Shown one piece after another: positions 1 to 6,113 of a stretch of DNA of 18,170 bases. The DNA comes from an uncultured Eubacteriales bacterium. Lineage in GTDB: Bacteria; Bacillota; Clostridia; Monoglobales; Firm-18. The notes beneath the pieces are model-generated. The model saw only the letters and a list, made by a program, of their open reading frames with translations. It made no database searches and was not told the origin of the DNA. The position numbers and the translations under genes are program-made. The stretch covers positions 1-18,170 of the forward strand of contig CAJLYO010000011.1 in the NCBI GenBank assembly GCA_905210885.1, read 5' to 3'. The stretch's first letter is position 1. The number at the start of each line of letters is the position of its first letter.

Positions 1-203
1 GCCGTTGTATATATCTGCGTTTTTTCTTTGGCGGTGCGTTTTTTAAAGTTATCAAACTCCGCCATAAGCCGCAGGTATTTGTCGTTTAGCTCTTTTTCAA
101 TATCCTGTGCCGATTTTTCTTCGGTCACCTCCTCGGGTTGCTTTCCTTCCTCTTTTATTTCTTCTTTTATCTCCTCTGTGCTGGTGTTTTCTTTCTCTGT
201 CAT
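1..203 (-). CDS. grpE: GrpE nucleotide exchange factor, N-terminal part (cut by window edge)
   Basis: GrpE is the nucleotide exchange factor of the DnaK/Hsp70 chaperone. Only the first 67 codons are inside the window; the gene runs off the left edge. The start ATG overlaps the hrcA stop as ATGA (200-203), so translation is probably coupled. The visible protein has an acidic, Lys/Glu-rich low-complexity N-terminus followed by a helical stretch containing YLRLMAEFDNFKKRTAKEK. The core 'LRxxAEFDNFKKR' is the hallmark of the GrpE long coiled-coil helix. Order hrcA-grpE(-dnaK-dnaJ) is the classic heat-shock operon of Bacillota, here under the CIRCE element upstream of hrcA. dnaK would be expected beyond the edge. 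Confidence 0.93.
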   Translation of the reverse strand, partial: MTEKENTSTEEIKEEIKEEGKQPEEVTEEKSAQDIEKELNDKYLRLMAEFDNFKKRTAKEKTQIYTT

Positions 204-1234
204 GTGTCACCCTCCGTTTTCGATATAAGCTTATCTATCTGTTTTGTGAACAGCCGCAGTGTTGACGCGGCTTTGGAATAATTCATTCTTGTGGGGCCGA
301 TAAAGCCGATTGTTCCCGAAACTCCGCCGGAGCTGTAGGGGGAAAGCATAACCGTACAGTCCTTAAGCTCTATGGCTTCGTTTTCGTTTCCTATTATTAT
401 CTTTATATCCTTGTTATCCCCGATAGCCGCAAGCTTATGCAGATTATTCTTGTTATCGAGAAATTCAAGCAGCCGGCGCGCCCGCGCAACGTCGTTGTAC
501 TCCGGGAAGTTTAATAGCTTTGCAGCGCCGTTTATAAAAGCCTCCGAGTTGTCGAGGGATTCGATACACTCGTTTACAAAGCTTAAAACCGGCAAAAGCG
601 CCGCCGAATATTCCTGCATTTCGTTTTGCAGGTCGTATATTTTGGTAAGATTGATTTTGTCTTTTGTCACGCCGGCAAGGTTTTCGTTTAGCATGTTTGA
701 AATCCTCTGTAAAACATCGGCGTCAACATCGCAGTCAAATTCAATCTGCTTGTTTTTAACCGCATTTGCGTCAGTCACCACAATCAAAAGAGCGCTGCGC
801 GAATCAATGGGCACCATGTGGAAGTTTTTGATATATCCGCCCTCGTCGCCGGGGGAAAGACCCACAATGGTGTAATTGGTAAGGTAGGAATATATGTTTG
901 TAAGCTCCTTTATCATGGCGTCTGCCTCGGACAGGCGAATGTCCATAAGAGACTTTAACCTGTTGATTTCGGAAACGGAAAATTCGTATTTTTTCATCAG
1001 CCTGTCAACATATGTTCTGTAGCCCAGTGTGGAAGGAATACGTCCTGCCGAGGTGTGCGGCTGAATTAAAAGCCCCATGTCCTCAAGGTCTGACATTTCG
1101 TTTCGCACCGTTGCGGAGCTTACGCCCAAATCATCAAGCTTTGAAATTGTCCGTGAACCTACCGGTTCGGCTGTGCGGATATAATGCTCAATGACCGCGC
1201 CCAGAATTTTCTTTTTTCTTTCGTCTAAGTCCAT
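200..1234 (-). CDS. hrcA: Heat-inducible transcription repressor HrcA
   Basis: HrcA represses class I heat-shock operons by binding CIRCE and is kept active by GroEL. The predicted protein is 344 aa, the usual size. It has an N-terminal winged helix (MDLDERKKKILGAVIEHYI, then EPVGSRTISK and SSATVRNEMSDLEDMG, the typical HrcA DNA-recognition segment), a long central GAF-like region, and a C-terminal IGFIGPTRMNYSKA motif (consensus 'IGxIGPTRMxY'). I chose the ATG at 1234 because AGGAGGTG lies 8 nt upstream. An upstream in-frame ATG at 1327 would start inside the -35 box and run through the CIRCE site, so it cannot be used. The stop overlaps the grpE start by 4 nt. It is autoregulated through the CIRCE in its own leader. 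Confidence 0.97.
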   Translation of the reverse strand: MDLDERKKKILGAVIEHYIRTAEPVGSRTISKLDDLGVSSATVRNEMSDLEDMGLLIQPHTSAGRIPSTLGYRTYVDRLMKKYEFSVSEINRLKSLMDIRLSEADAMIKELTNIYSYLTNYTIVGLSPGDEGGYIKNFHMVPIDSRSALLIVVTDANAVKNKQIEFDCDVDADVLQRISNMLNENLAGVTKDKINLTKIYDLQNEMQEYSAALLPVLSFVNECIESLDNSEAFINGAAKLLNFPEYNDVARARRLLEFLDNKNNLHKLAAIGDNKDIKIIIGNENEAIELKDCTVMLSPYSSGGVSGTIGFIGPTRMNYSKAASTLRLFTKQIDKLISKTEGDT

Positions 1235-1260
1235 TTGTTCCGCACCTCCTTTTTGTTTTG

Positions 1261-1287
1261 TTAGCACTCTCATTGGTTGAGTGCTAA
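1261..1287 (-). promoter_or_regulatory. CIRCE operator (HrcA binding site)
   Basis: TTAGCACTC-N9-GAGTGCTAA is a perfect match to the CIRCE consensus. It lies just downstream of the predicted hrcA transcription start and upstream of the ribosome binding site, the usual location for HrcA autoregulation of hrcA-grpE-dnaK. Confidence 0.98.
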
Positions 1288-1298
1288 TCACTAAATAT

Positions 1299-1327
1299 AA
1301 GATAGCACTAATTAGTATGTTTGTCAA
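1299..1327 (-). promoter_or_regulatory. SigmaA promoter of the hrcA operon
   Basis: On the minus strand there is TTGACA (1327-1322), a 17-bp spacer, then TATCTT (1304-1299). The predicted start near 1292 places the CIRCE element at the very beginning of the transcript. Confidence 0.85.
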
Positions 1328-1386
1328 GTGGTTTTAACAAATTATTTACAAAATTTTCTGCAATATGGCTAGGAACCTCATGCGGT

Positions 1387-1427
1387 GATAGGACATTTCG
1401 GGCAGATAGTATCTGCTCCTACCTATC
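1387..1427. repeat. Short palindromic intergenic repeat, copy 1
   Basis: The core GCAGATA-G-TATCTGC (1402-1416) is a perfect 7+1+7 palindrome. It is extended by GATAGG (1387-1392) and CCTATC (1422-1427), giving a larger imperfect stem. The core with its CGGG flank recurs at 16791-16812, in the opposite orientation, with one change in the central base. There is no T-run, so it does not look like a standard terminator. The stop codon and last codons of the adjacent GGDEF-like gene lie inside the right arm. It resembles dispersed palindromic repeats I remember from clostridial genomes; that link is from memory. Confidence 0.6.
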
Positions 1428-2108
1428 CTCGTACATACAAATACCGTTCCTTTTTATTTTCGCCTCATACATGGCAATATCTGCTTTTCTTAATATCTGC
1501 GAAATCTTACCCTCATCGCAGGCGCCGCCGATGCTTACGGTAAGCTTTACGCCGGGGTATTCCGATGCAATATTTTTTTCGATATTGTCGTCCTCTATTA
1601 TTTTCCCGAGATTCTCAGGCGTGCTTATAACGTATTTCCCGCCGTTGTTTTTTGCATGTCTTGCAATTTTTTTCGCATAGCCGGCGGCACGTTTGAAGTC
1701 GCCGCTGTTATCGGGCATTACGTAAACGCCGATATTTATATCCCCGATTCCGGGATATTTGTCCTCACAGCCTGAAAAACTGCGGCAGAAACTTTCCGCG
1801 CTGTCTTTGTCAAGCCGTGCCGCCACGAGGTAATTTGAACCGTCCGCCTTTGCTCCGCGGCAGCCAAAGGCGGTGCAGAATTCCGAAATCTCCTTGTCTG
1901 TGAAATAATGCTGTTTTAAAGCATTGTGAGTGTTTGACTTGTATGACACGCTTATGTATATAAGTCCGCATTCGGTGCTGAATTTGTTATACTGCTTTTC
2001 AACGCCCGAAATGTCGGAGAGAACAGCCGCTTTTTTCAGTATGCCGAAAAATGCGGCGGCAAGCAGAATAACCGCGCATATCCCCAAAATCATTATTGCT
2101 ATTTCCAT
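1419..2108 (-). CDS. Membrane-anchored degenerate GGDEF-like protein
   Basis: The protein is 229 aa. Residues about 3-22 form one membrane helix. Residues about 46-165 resemble a whole GGDEF fold in which the signature is replaced by GSNYL (90-94), followed by the typical second half (IGVYVMP 126-132, then a KRAAGYAKKIARHAKNNG helix, compare 'RADxALYxAKxxG'). Residues about 180-229 look like a second GGDEF C-terminal half (LTVSIGGA, then LRKADIAMYEAKIKRNG) with no preceding half. With no GG(D/E)EF it should not make c-di-GMP. A sensory or scaffold role, or decay, is possible. I chose the ATG at 2108 because AAAGGGGG precedes it; an earlier in-frame ATG at 2168 lacks a good site. It is divergent from the LRR-SLH gene and lies upstream of the hrcA promoter. 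Confidence 0.8.
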   Translation of the reverse strand: MEIAIMILGICAVILLAAAFFGILKKAAVLSDISGVEKQYNKFSTECGLIYISVSYKSNTHNALKQHYFTDKEISEFCTAFGCRGAKADGSNYLVAARLDKDSAESFCRSFSGCEDKYPGIGDINIGVYVMPDNSGDFKRAAGYAKKIARHAKNNGGKYVISTPENLGKIIEDDNIEKNIASEYPGVKLTVSIGGACDEGKISQILRKADIAMYEAKIKRNGICMYEDR

Positions 2109-2150
2109 GTGTATCCCCCTTTCGGATTGCAGTGTGTATGTCATGTGATA

Positions 2151-2162
2151 ACACTTAAGTGT
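2151..2162. promoter_or_regulatory. 12-bp perfect palindrome in the GGDEF-like gene leader
   Basis: ACACTTAAGTGT is a perfect palindrome about 12 nt downstream of the predicted transcription start of the minus-strand gene, a location suited to a repressor operator. No binding protein can be named. Confidence 0.35.
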
Positions 2163-2180
2163 GCACATCGGCTAAATTTC

Positions 2181-2209
2181 AATATAACATCTTTTTACAC
2201 AAAAGCCAA
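2181..2209 (-). promoter_or_regulatory. Predicted promoter of the GGDEF-like gene
   Basis: On the minus strand there is TTGGCT (2209-2204), a 17-bp spacer, then TATATT (2186-2181). This gives a start near 2174 and a leader of about 65 nt. Confidence 0.5.
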
Positions 2210-2253
2210 TACGCATTTTATACACGAAATTCATTTTTTCGGAAAATATACTA

Positions 2254-2282
2254 TTTACTTGAACGAATTTTTATGGTAAAAT
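2254..2282 (+). promoter_or_regulatory. Predicted promoter of the LRR-SLH gene
   Basis: TTTACT, a 17-bp spacer, then TAAAAT. The predicted start is near 2289, about 30 nt before the ATG at 2319. The region is AT-rich. Confidence 0.5.
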
Positions 2283-2318
2283 ATTTATACATTGTATATG
2301 CAGAAAGGCTGGGATTTT

Positions 2319-4187
2319 ATGAAACTCAAAAGGCTTGCCTGCGCGGCACTTGGCACGGCGCTTCTGTTTACCGCCGTAAACGCGTGGGACATTTACGACA
2401 CAGAATACGGTTCGGAAGGGTACGAAGGCAGCAAAACCGCGGTAACCGACAACATGGAACAACTGCGCGAAAAGGACGACCCGAACGACATAACATCGCT
2501 GATTTACACCGTGCGCGAGGACGGCACGGCTATGATTACGGACTATTCCGGCAAGTTCTACAGCGAAGACCTGGAGCTTGAATTTAACATTCCGTCCGAA
2601 ATAAACGGACACACCGTTACGGCTATCGGTGACGGCGCGCTCCGGGACAGTGCGGCTAAAATTGTAGGCATCACCCTTCCGCCCACGATTAAAGAAATCG
2701 GCGTTAATGCAATTTACGGACGGTACTTAAAATATCTTAAATTAAACGACGGACTTGAGGTTATAAAGGACGCGGCAATAGACTGCGGCGACGAGCTTGA
2801 AACCCTTGTTATCCCGGAAAGCGTAAAATACATAGGCAAAGAGGCAATAAGCGGCAAGGCTTTAAAGAACATAACACTCCCGAAAAACCTTGAATATATG
2901 GGCGAAAGAATATTCTACGGCTCGGCTTACGACAAAGACCCGGCAAACCGTGTTGACGGAATACAGTATCACGGTCAGTACTTAATTGCCGGAATCAGAA
3001 TAGGCTATGCCGAGACAGATAATCCCGACCCGTCCGCGCCCACCGAAAACAGGCAGATTCACGAGTGGGAGGCTGTGGGGGACATTGAAATCCGCGAGGG
3101 TACAACCATGATGGGAGATAACGCCTTCGGCATGTCAGACATCACCTCGGTTAAGCTTCCGTCAACCTTAAAATCAATTCCGTACTTAGGTTTTTACCGG
3201 TGCAAAAACCTTAACAACGTTGTAATTCCCGGAAATGTTAAGGAAATCGGCAGCTACGCCTTTTCCTGGTGCGAAAGCCTTTCAAACCTCACAATTTCCG
3301 AGGGTGTGGAGCATATCGGCGAGGCAGCGTTTTTCCGCTGCAACAACTTAAACGAGGTTACAATCCCGAGAAGCGTAACCCAAATCGACCTGCACGCCTT
3401 CGGCTGGGACTACGCGGACGATTACGATGTAAGAAATGAAAATCTTGTAATCAAGTGCTGCAGCGGCACCGCTGCGGAACAGTACGCAAAGGATAACGGC
3501 TTTAAGTGCATTTTGCTCGATACCGGCGAAACAATAGAGTCCGGCGAGCCCACGGCGGCTGCGGACAGCAGATTCACATGCGAGGAAAAGGGCGAAAACT
3601 GCGCGGTTAAACGCTTTATCGACTTAAAAAGCGCAGAGGGCGACCCCGACCACTCAAGCATAGAATTTTGCCTTGACAACGGCATTATGACAGGCACAGG
3701 CGCCGACACATTCTCCCCCGATGACAGCATAACGCGCGCCCAGTTTGCGACAATGTTCTACCGCCTTGCCGGAAGTCCCGAAACAGACGCGGACAGCGCA
3801 TTTACCGACCTTACCGAGGACTGGTACAAAAAGCCTGTTGCATGGGCGGCGTCAAACGGAATTATAAACGGAACCGGCGGAACATCGTTTTCGCCCTACG
3901 AAACGGTAACGCGCGAGCAGATTGCGGCAATTTTCTACAGATACGCACAAAGCCGCGGTCTTGACATGAGCGTAGACGAGAGCCTGAATTTGTCGAAATC
4001 GACTTACAGCGATGCCGGCGAAATATCGGATTACGCCGTTATACCCATGAGCTGGTGCTTCGACCGCGGCGTTATGTTTATACACTCCCTTAACGGATAC
4101 GAATACGCAATATATCCCAAAGCCGCACCCTCAAGAGCGGCAGCTGCGACCATGTTCAGCAAGCTATCATATGTATTGAATAACTGA
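2319..4187 (+). CDS. Secreted BspA-type leucine-rich repeat protein with three SLH domains
   Basis: The protein is 622 aa and probably exposed on the cell surface. A signal peptide (residues 1-22, KLKR then a hydrophobic run, cleavage after VNA) is followed by BspA-like leucine-rich repeats (LRR_5 type) over about residues 95-400. Examples of the repeat are 'VKLPSTLKSIPYLGFYRCKNL', 'VVIPGNVKEIGSYAFSWCESL' and 'LTISEGVEHIGEAAFFRCNNL', broken here only to show the pattern L-x-I-P-x-x-V-x-x-I-G-x-x-A-F. The repeats end in the usual 'GTAAEQYAKDNGF' cap. Three SLH domains follow (about 431-482, 494-541, 563-616). SLH1 and SLH2 carry TRAQ and TREQ at the TRAE position; SLH3 is divergent (SRAA). SLH domains bind pyruvylated secondary wall polymer. 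The ATG at 2319 is preferred over upstream TTG/ATG codons because it directly precedes the signal peptide and has AAAGG 10 nt upstream. The ligand is unknown. Confidence 0.9.
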   Translation: MKLKRLACAALGTALLFTAVNAWDIYDTEYGSEGYEGSKTAVTDNMEQLREKDDPNDITSLIYTVREDGTAMITDYSGKFYSEDLELEFNIPSEINGHTVTAIGDGALRDSAAKIVGITLPPTIKEIGVNAIYGRYLKYLKLNDGLEVIKDAAIDCGDELETLVIPESVKYIGKEAISGKALKNITLPKNLEYMGERIFYGSAYDKDPANRVDGIQYHGQYLIAGIRIGYAETDNPDPSAPTENRQIHEWEAVGDIEIREGTTMMGDNAFGMSDITSVKLPSTLKSIPYLGFYRCKNLNNVVIPGNVKEIGSYAFSWCESLSNLTISEGVEHIGEAAFFRCNNLNEVTIPRSVTQIDLHAFGWDYADDYDVRNENLVIKCCSGTAAEQYAKDNGFKCILLDTGETIESGEPTAAADSRFTCEEKGENCAVKRFIDLKSAEGDPDHSSIEFCLDNGIMTGTGADTFSPDDSITRAQFATMFYRLAGSPETDADSAFTDLTEDWYKKPVAWAASNGIINGTGGTSFSPYETVTREQIAAIFYRYAQSRGLDMSVDESLNLSKSTYSDAGEISDYAVIPMSWCFDRGVMFIHSLNGYEYAIYPKAAPSRAAAATMFSKLSYVLNN

Positions 4188-4198
4188 TTTTTCAGCAT

Positions 4199-4234
4199 AA
4201 AAAAAGCGAACCTATTTTTGGGTTCGCTTTTTTT
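4199..4234 (+). terminator. Rho-independent terminator after the LRR-SLH gene
   Basis: The stem AGCGAACC (4205-4212) pairs with GGTTCGCT (4221-4228) across an 8-nt loop, followed by a run of seven T. The 5' side has an A-run that could extend the stem. Confidence 0.93.
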
Positions 4235-4251
4235 GTAAAGTTTACTTGACA
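4234..4251. promoter_or_regulatory. Operator-like site O1, overlapping the -35 box
   Basis: TGTAAAGTTTACTTGACA matches the downstream site at 4280-4297 at 16 of 18 positions. Its last six bases are the TTGACA -35 box of the XRE gene promoter. Confidence 0.6.
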
Positions 4252-4274
4252 TTTCAAAATTATTATGTTATTAT
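4246..4274 (+). promoter_or_regulatory. SigmaA promoter of the XRE regulator operon
   Basis: TTGACA (4246-4251), a 17-bp spacer, then TATTAT (4269-4274). The start is predicted near 4281, inside the second operator-like site. Confidence 0.85.
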
Positions 4275-4279
4275 ATCAA

Positions 4280-4297
4280 TGTAAAGTTGACTTTACA
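4280..4297. promoter_or_regulatory. Operator-like inverted repeat O2, over the transcription start
   Basis: TGTAAAG-TTGA-CTTTACA is a perfect inverted repeat with 7-bp arms. It covers the predicted start site, just upstream of the XRE gene. It is likely the binding site of that regulator for autorepression. Confidence 0.7.
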
Positions 4298-4314
4298 TCA
4301 AAAGAGGTGGTACA

Positions 4315-4515
4315 GTGAAAAATAAAATCGAACAAATACGCAGAGAAAAAAACATACGCCAGGAGGAATTTGCAAGGCTTATGGGGGTTTCGCGGCAAAC
4401 AATAAGTTCCCTTGAAACAGGGCGGTACAATCCGTCAATATTTCTGGCACATAAAATCGCCGAATTTTTCGGCATGACCATTGAGGAAGTTTTTATTTTT
4501 GAGGAGGAAAATTAG
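4315..4515 (+). CDS. Small XRE/Cro-family HTH transcriptional regulator
   Basis: The protein is 66 aa, almost entirely one HTH_3 domain: KIEQIRREKNIRQEEFARLM, then GVSRQTISSLETGRYNPSI and an LAHKIAEFFGMTIEEVF ending. This is the compact YozG-like type found across Bacillota. It starts at GTG 4315 with AGAGGTGG 5 nt upstream. The stop is one base before the ATG of the following membrane protein gene, so the two form an operon. Two near-identical 18-bp sites flank its promoter, which suggests autoregulation. Such small regulators are commonly paired with a gene for a small membrane protein, as here. The signal sensed is unknown. Confidence 0.92.
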   Translation: MKNKIEQIRREKNIRQEEFARLMGVSRQTISSLETGRYNPSIFLAHKIAEFFGMTIEEVFIFEEEN

Positions 4516-4516
4516 T

Positions 4517-4882
4517 ATGAAAAGAAGGTTTGTTTTAAGTATTCTGTACATAGCGGCAGGGGCGCTGCTTTTTGTGCTGGGCTGCATAAATAACGGTGAC
4601 GGAAGTCTTTGCGGCGCAGGCGGCGGACTTTTGGGCGTGGGCGCGGTGTTTCTTATAAGAAACGTAAAGTACCGCACAAACCCGGAATATAAAGAAAAAA
4701 CAGACATTGCCGAAAATGACGAACGCAACAGATATATATCGTTAAAATCCTGGGCATGGACGGGTTACATCATGGTTTTGTTTGCGGCGGTATCGGCACT
4801 GGTGTTTTACATTGCCGGCCGGGGCGAGCTTGCCTTGCCGTCCTGCTGTATCATGGGGCTTATCGCTTTTTTGTATCTGTAA
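4517..4882 (+). CDS. Small four-helix membrane protein partnered with the XRE regulator
   Basis: The protein is 121 aa with four predicted membrane segments: about residues 8-22, 30-46, about 73-97 and about 106-121. A cytoplasmic-looking loop between helices 2 and 3 contains EKTDIAENDERNRYISLKS. The 'NDERN' loop motif is shared by small membrane proteins (DUF2178-like or similar) encoded next to XRE regulators; the exact family assignment is from memory. The ATG at 4517 follows GAGGAGG and lies one base after the regulator stop. The protein ends inside the last helix (IAFLYL), with no polar tail, so it may be slightly shortened. Function unknown; it could modulate or be controlled by the regulator. 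Confidence 0.8.
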   Translation: MKRRFVLSILYIAAGALLFVLGCINNGDGSLCGAGGGLLGVGAVFLIRNVKYRTNPEYKEKTDIAENDERNRYISLKSWAWTGYIMVLFAAVSALVFYIAGRGELALPSCCIMGLIAFLYL

Positions 4883-4937
4883 ATTATCTGATTTTGCAGC
4901 GCAGGTATTAGGCAGAGGAGCATCGAACTCCATACAA

Positions 4938-6074
4938 TCACTGCTTTATTTCCACAAAAAAGCTTAAAAGCTCCATTGCAAGATAATATGCCGTGTCCAT
5001 TGTATCGGATGACAGCCTTTTCGCCACGCCGATTTGGGCGGTGATGTCCGCTTTTGCGTACTCCTTACCTCCGAGCATGGCGCACGCGGTACCCAGTTTT
5101 TGCCCCAAAACCACCGGTGCGTCAAGGCTTTCGGGCATGTCGATTTTCAAAACTGGGTTTTCCCCCTGTTTTACCGCAACGGAAACGGTGTCCCCGATAA
5201 CCGCGCCCACACCGGCGCTTCTGCCGTTTTTCACCGGCACGGTTTTTACATAGCTGCCCTTAGTCACAAGGGTTTTCGGCTTATATTTTGCAAAGCCGTA
5301 ATTTAAAAGGCTTTTGTGGTCGTTCCAGTCGTCCGGGGCGTTAAGCGTCACGGCGACAAGCTGCATACCGTTTCTGGTTGCGCTTGAAACAAGGCATCTT
5401 CCGCATTTTTTCGTAAACCCCGTTTTTACCCCGTCCGCATTATCGTACAGCTTAAGCATTTTATTATGATTATTTAATGTTCTTGTCAGTCCGTTTTCAA
5501 GCCCCTCCACAGTTTTTTGCTTTGTCGCGGCTATTTCGCGGAATTTCTCATTTTTCAGGGCATAACACGCGATAAGCCCCAGTTCATAGGCGGTGGTGTA
5601 GTGCTTTTCATTATCAAGTCCGTGAGGATTGGTAAAGTGAGTGTCCTTAAGCCCGAGCTGCGCCGCTTTTTTGTTCATCATCTCCGCAAAGCCTTCCACG
5701 CTGCCGCCCACATGCTCGGCAATTGCCGTTGCGGCGTCGTTTCCGGAATTTAACATAAGCCCGTACAGCAGGCTTTCAAGCTTGATTTTCTCCCCCGGTT
5801 TAAGCCACATTGACGACCCCTCCACATTTGCCGCGCGGTTTGAAACCGTTACGATATCATCGGGATTGCCCTGCTCCAGGGCGACAACCGCCGTCATTAT
5901 TTTTGTTGTGCTTGCCATGCCGCGGCGCACATTTTCGTTTTGCGCGGCTAAGACACGTCCGCTTGCGGCGTCCATTAAAACGCTGCTTTGTGCCGACAGG
6001 GCGCACACATTTATATTTTCAAAAATTATAAATAAACAGAGAAAAAGGCATAAAAATCTGCGCAAAAAAACCAC
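4938..6074 (-). CDS. dacF: D-alanyl-D-alanine carboxypeptidase, DacF/PBP5 type (peptidase S11)
   Basis: This enzyme removes the terminal D-Ala from peptidoglycan pentapeptides outside the membrane. The predicted protein is 378 aa: signal peptide (about 1-28, ends ALSA), then the S11 catalytic domain with all three motifs, S55-T-T-K58, S110-G-N112 and K217-T-G219. A PBP5 C-terminal beta domain follows (about 265-345), and a C-terminal amphipathic helix (about 355-375) suits membrane association. The start is uncertain. GTG at 6074 gives the length stated but has no clear ribosome binding site. TTG at 6065 has GGGGTGG 5 nt upstream and removes three residues. Both lie in the 3' arm or T-run of the terminator that follows trkH. 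It converges with the XRE operon. Confidence 0.93.
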   Translation of the reverse strand: MVFLRRFLCLFLCLFIIFENINVCALSAQSSVLMDAASGRVLAAQNENVRRGMASTTKIMTAVVALEQGNPDDIVTVSNRAANVEGSSMWLKPGEKIKLESLLYGLMLNSGNDAATAIAEHVGGSVEGFAEMMNKKAAQLGLKDTHFTNPHGLDNEKHYTTAYELGLIACYALKNEKFREIAATKQKTVEGLENGLTRTLNNHNKMLKLYDNADGVKTGFTKKCGRCLVSSATRNGMQLVAVTLNAPDDWNDHKSLLNYGFAKYKPKTLVTKGSYVKTVPVKNGRSAGVGAVIGDTVSVAVKQGENPVLKIDMPESLDAPVVLGQKLGTACAMLGGKEYAKADITAQIGVAKRLSSDTMDTAYYLAMELLSFFVEIKQ

Positions 6075-6105
6075 CCCGACTATTATTATGCCGTTCGGGG
6101 CGGTT
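6064..6105 (-). terminator. Terminator hairpin between trkH and dacF, overlapping the dacF start
   Basis: In the minus-strand RNA, 6105-6095 pairs with 6079-6069 as an 11-bp stem with one G-U pair and a 15-nt loop, followed by seven T (6070-6064). It sits after the trkH stop. Its 3' arm contains the GGGGTGG that could serve as the dacF ribosome binding site, and its T-run contains the alternative TTG start. Confidence 0.85.
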
Positions 6106-6113
6106 TTATCACA

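Noticed and set aside
1235..1327. Upstream in-frame extension of hrcA to the ATG at 1327
   Set aside because: It would begin within the -35 box and translate the CIRCE operator. The ATG at 1234 has a strong ribosome binding site and matches the family length.
4883..4937. Terminator between the convergent membrane-protein and dacF genes
   Set aside because: I found no stable stem followed by a T-run on either strand in this 55-nt gap.
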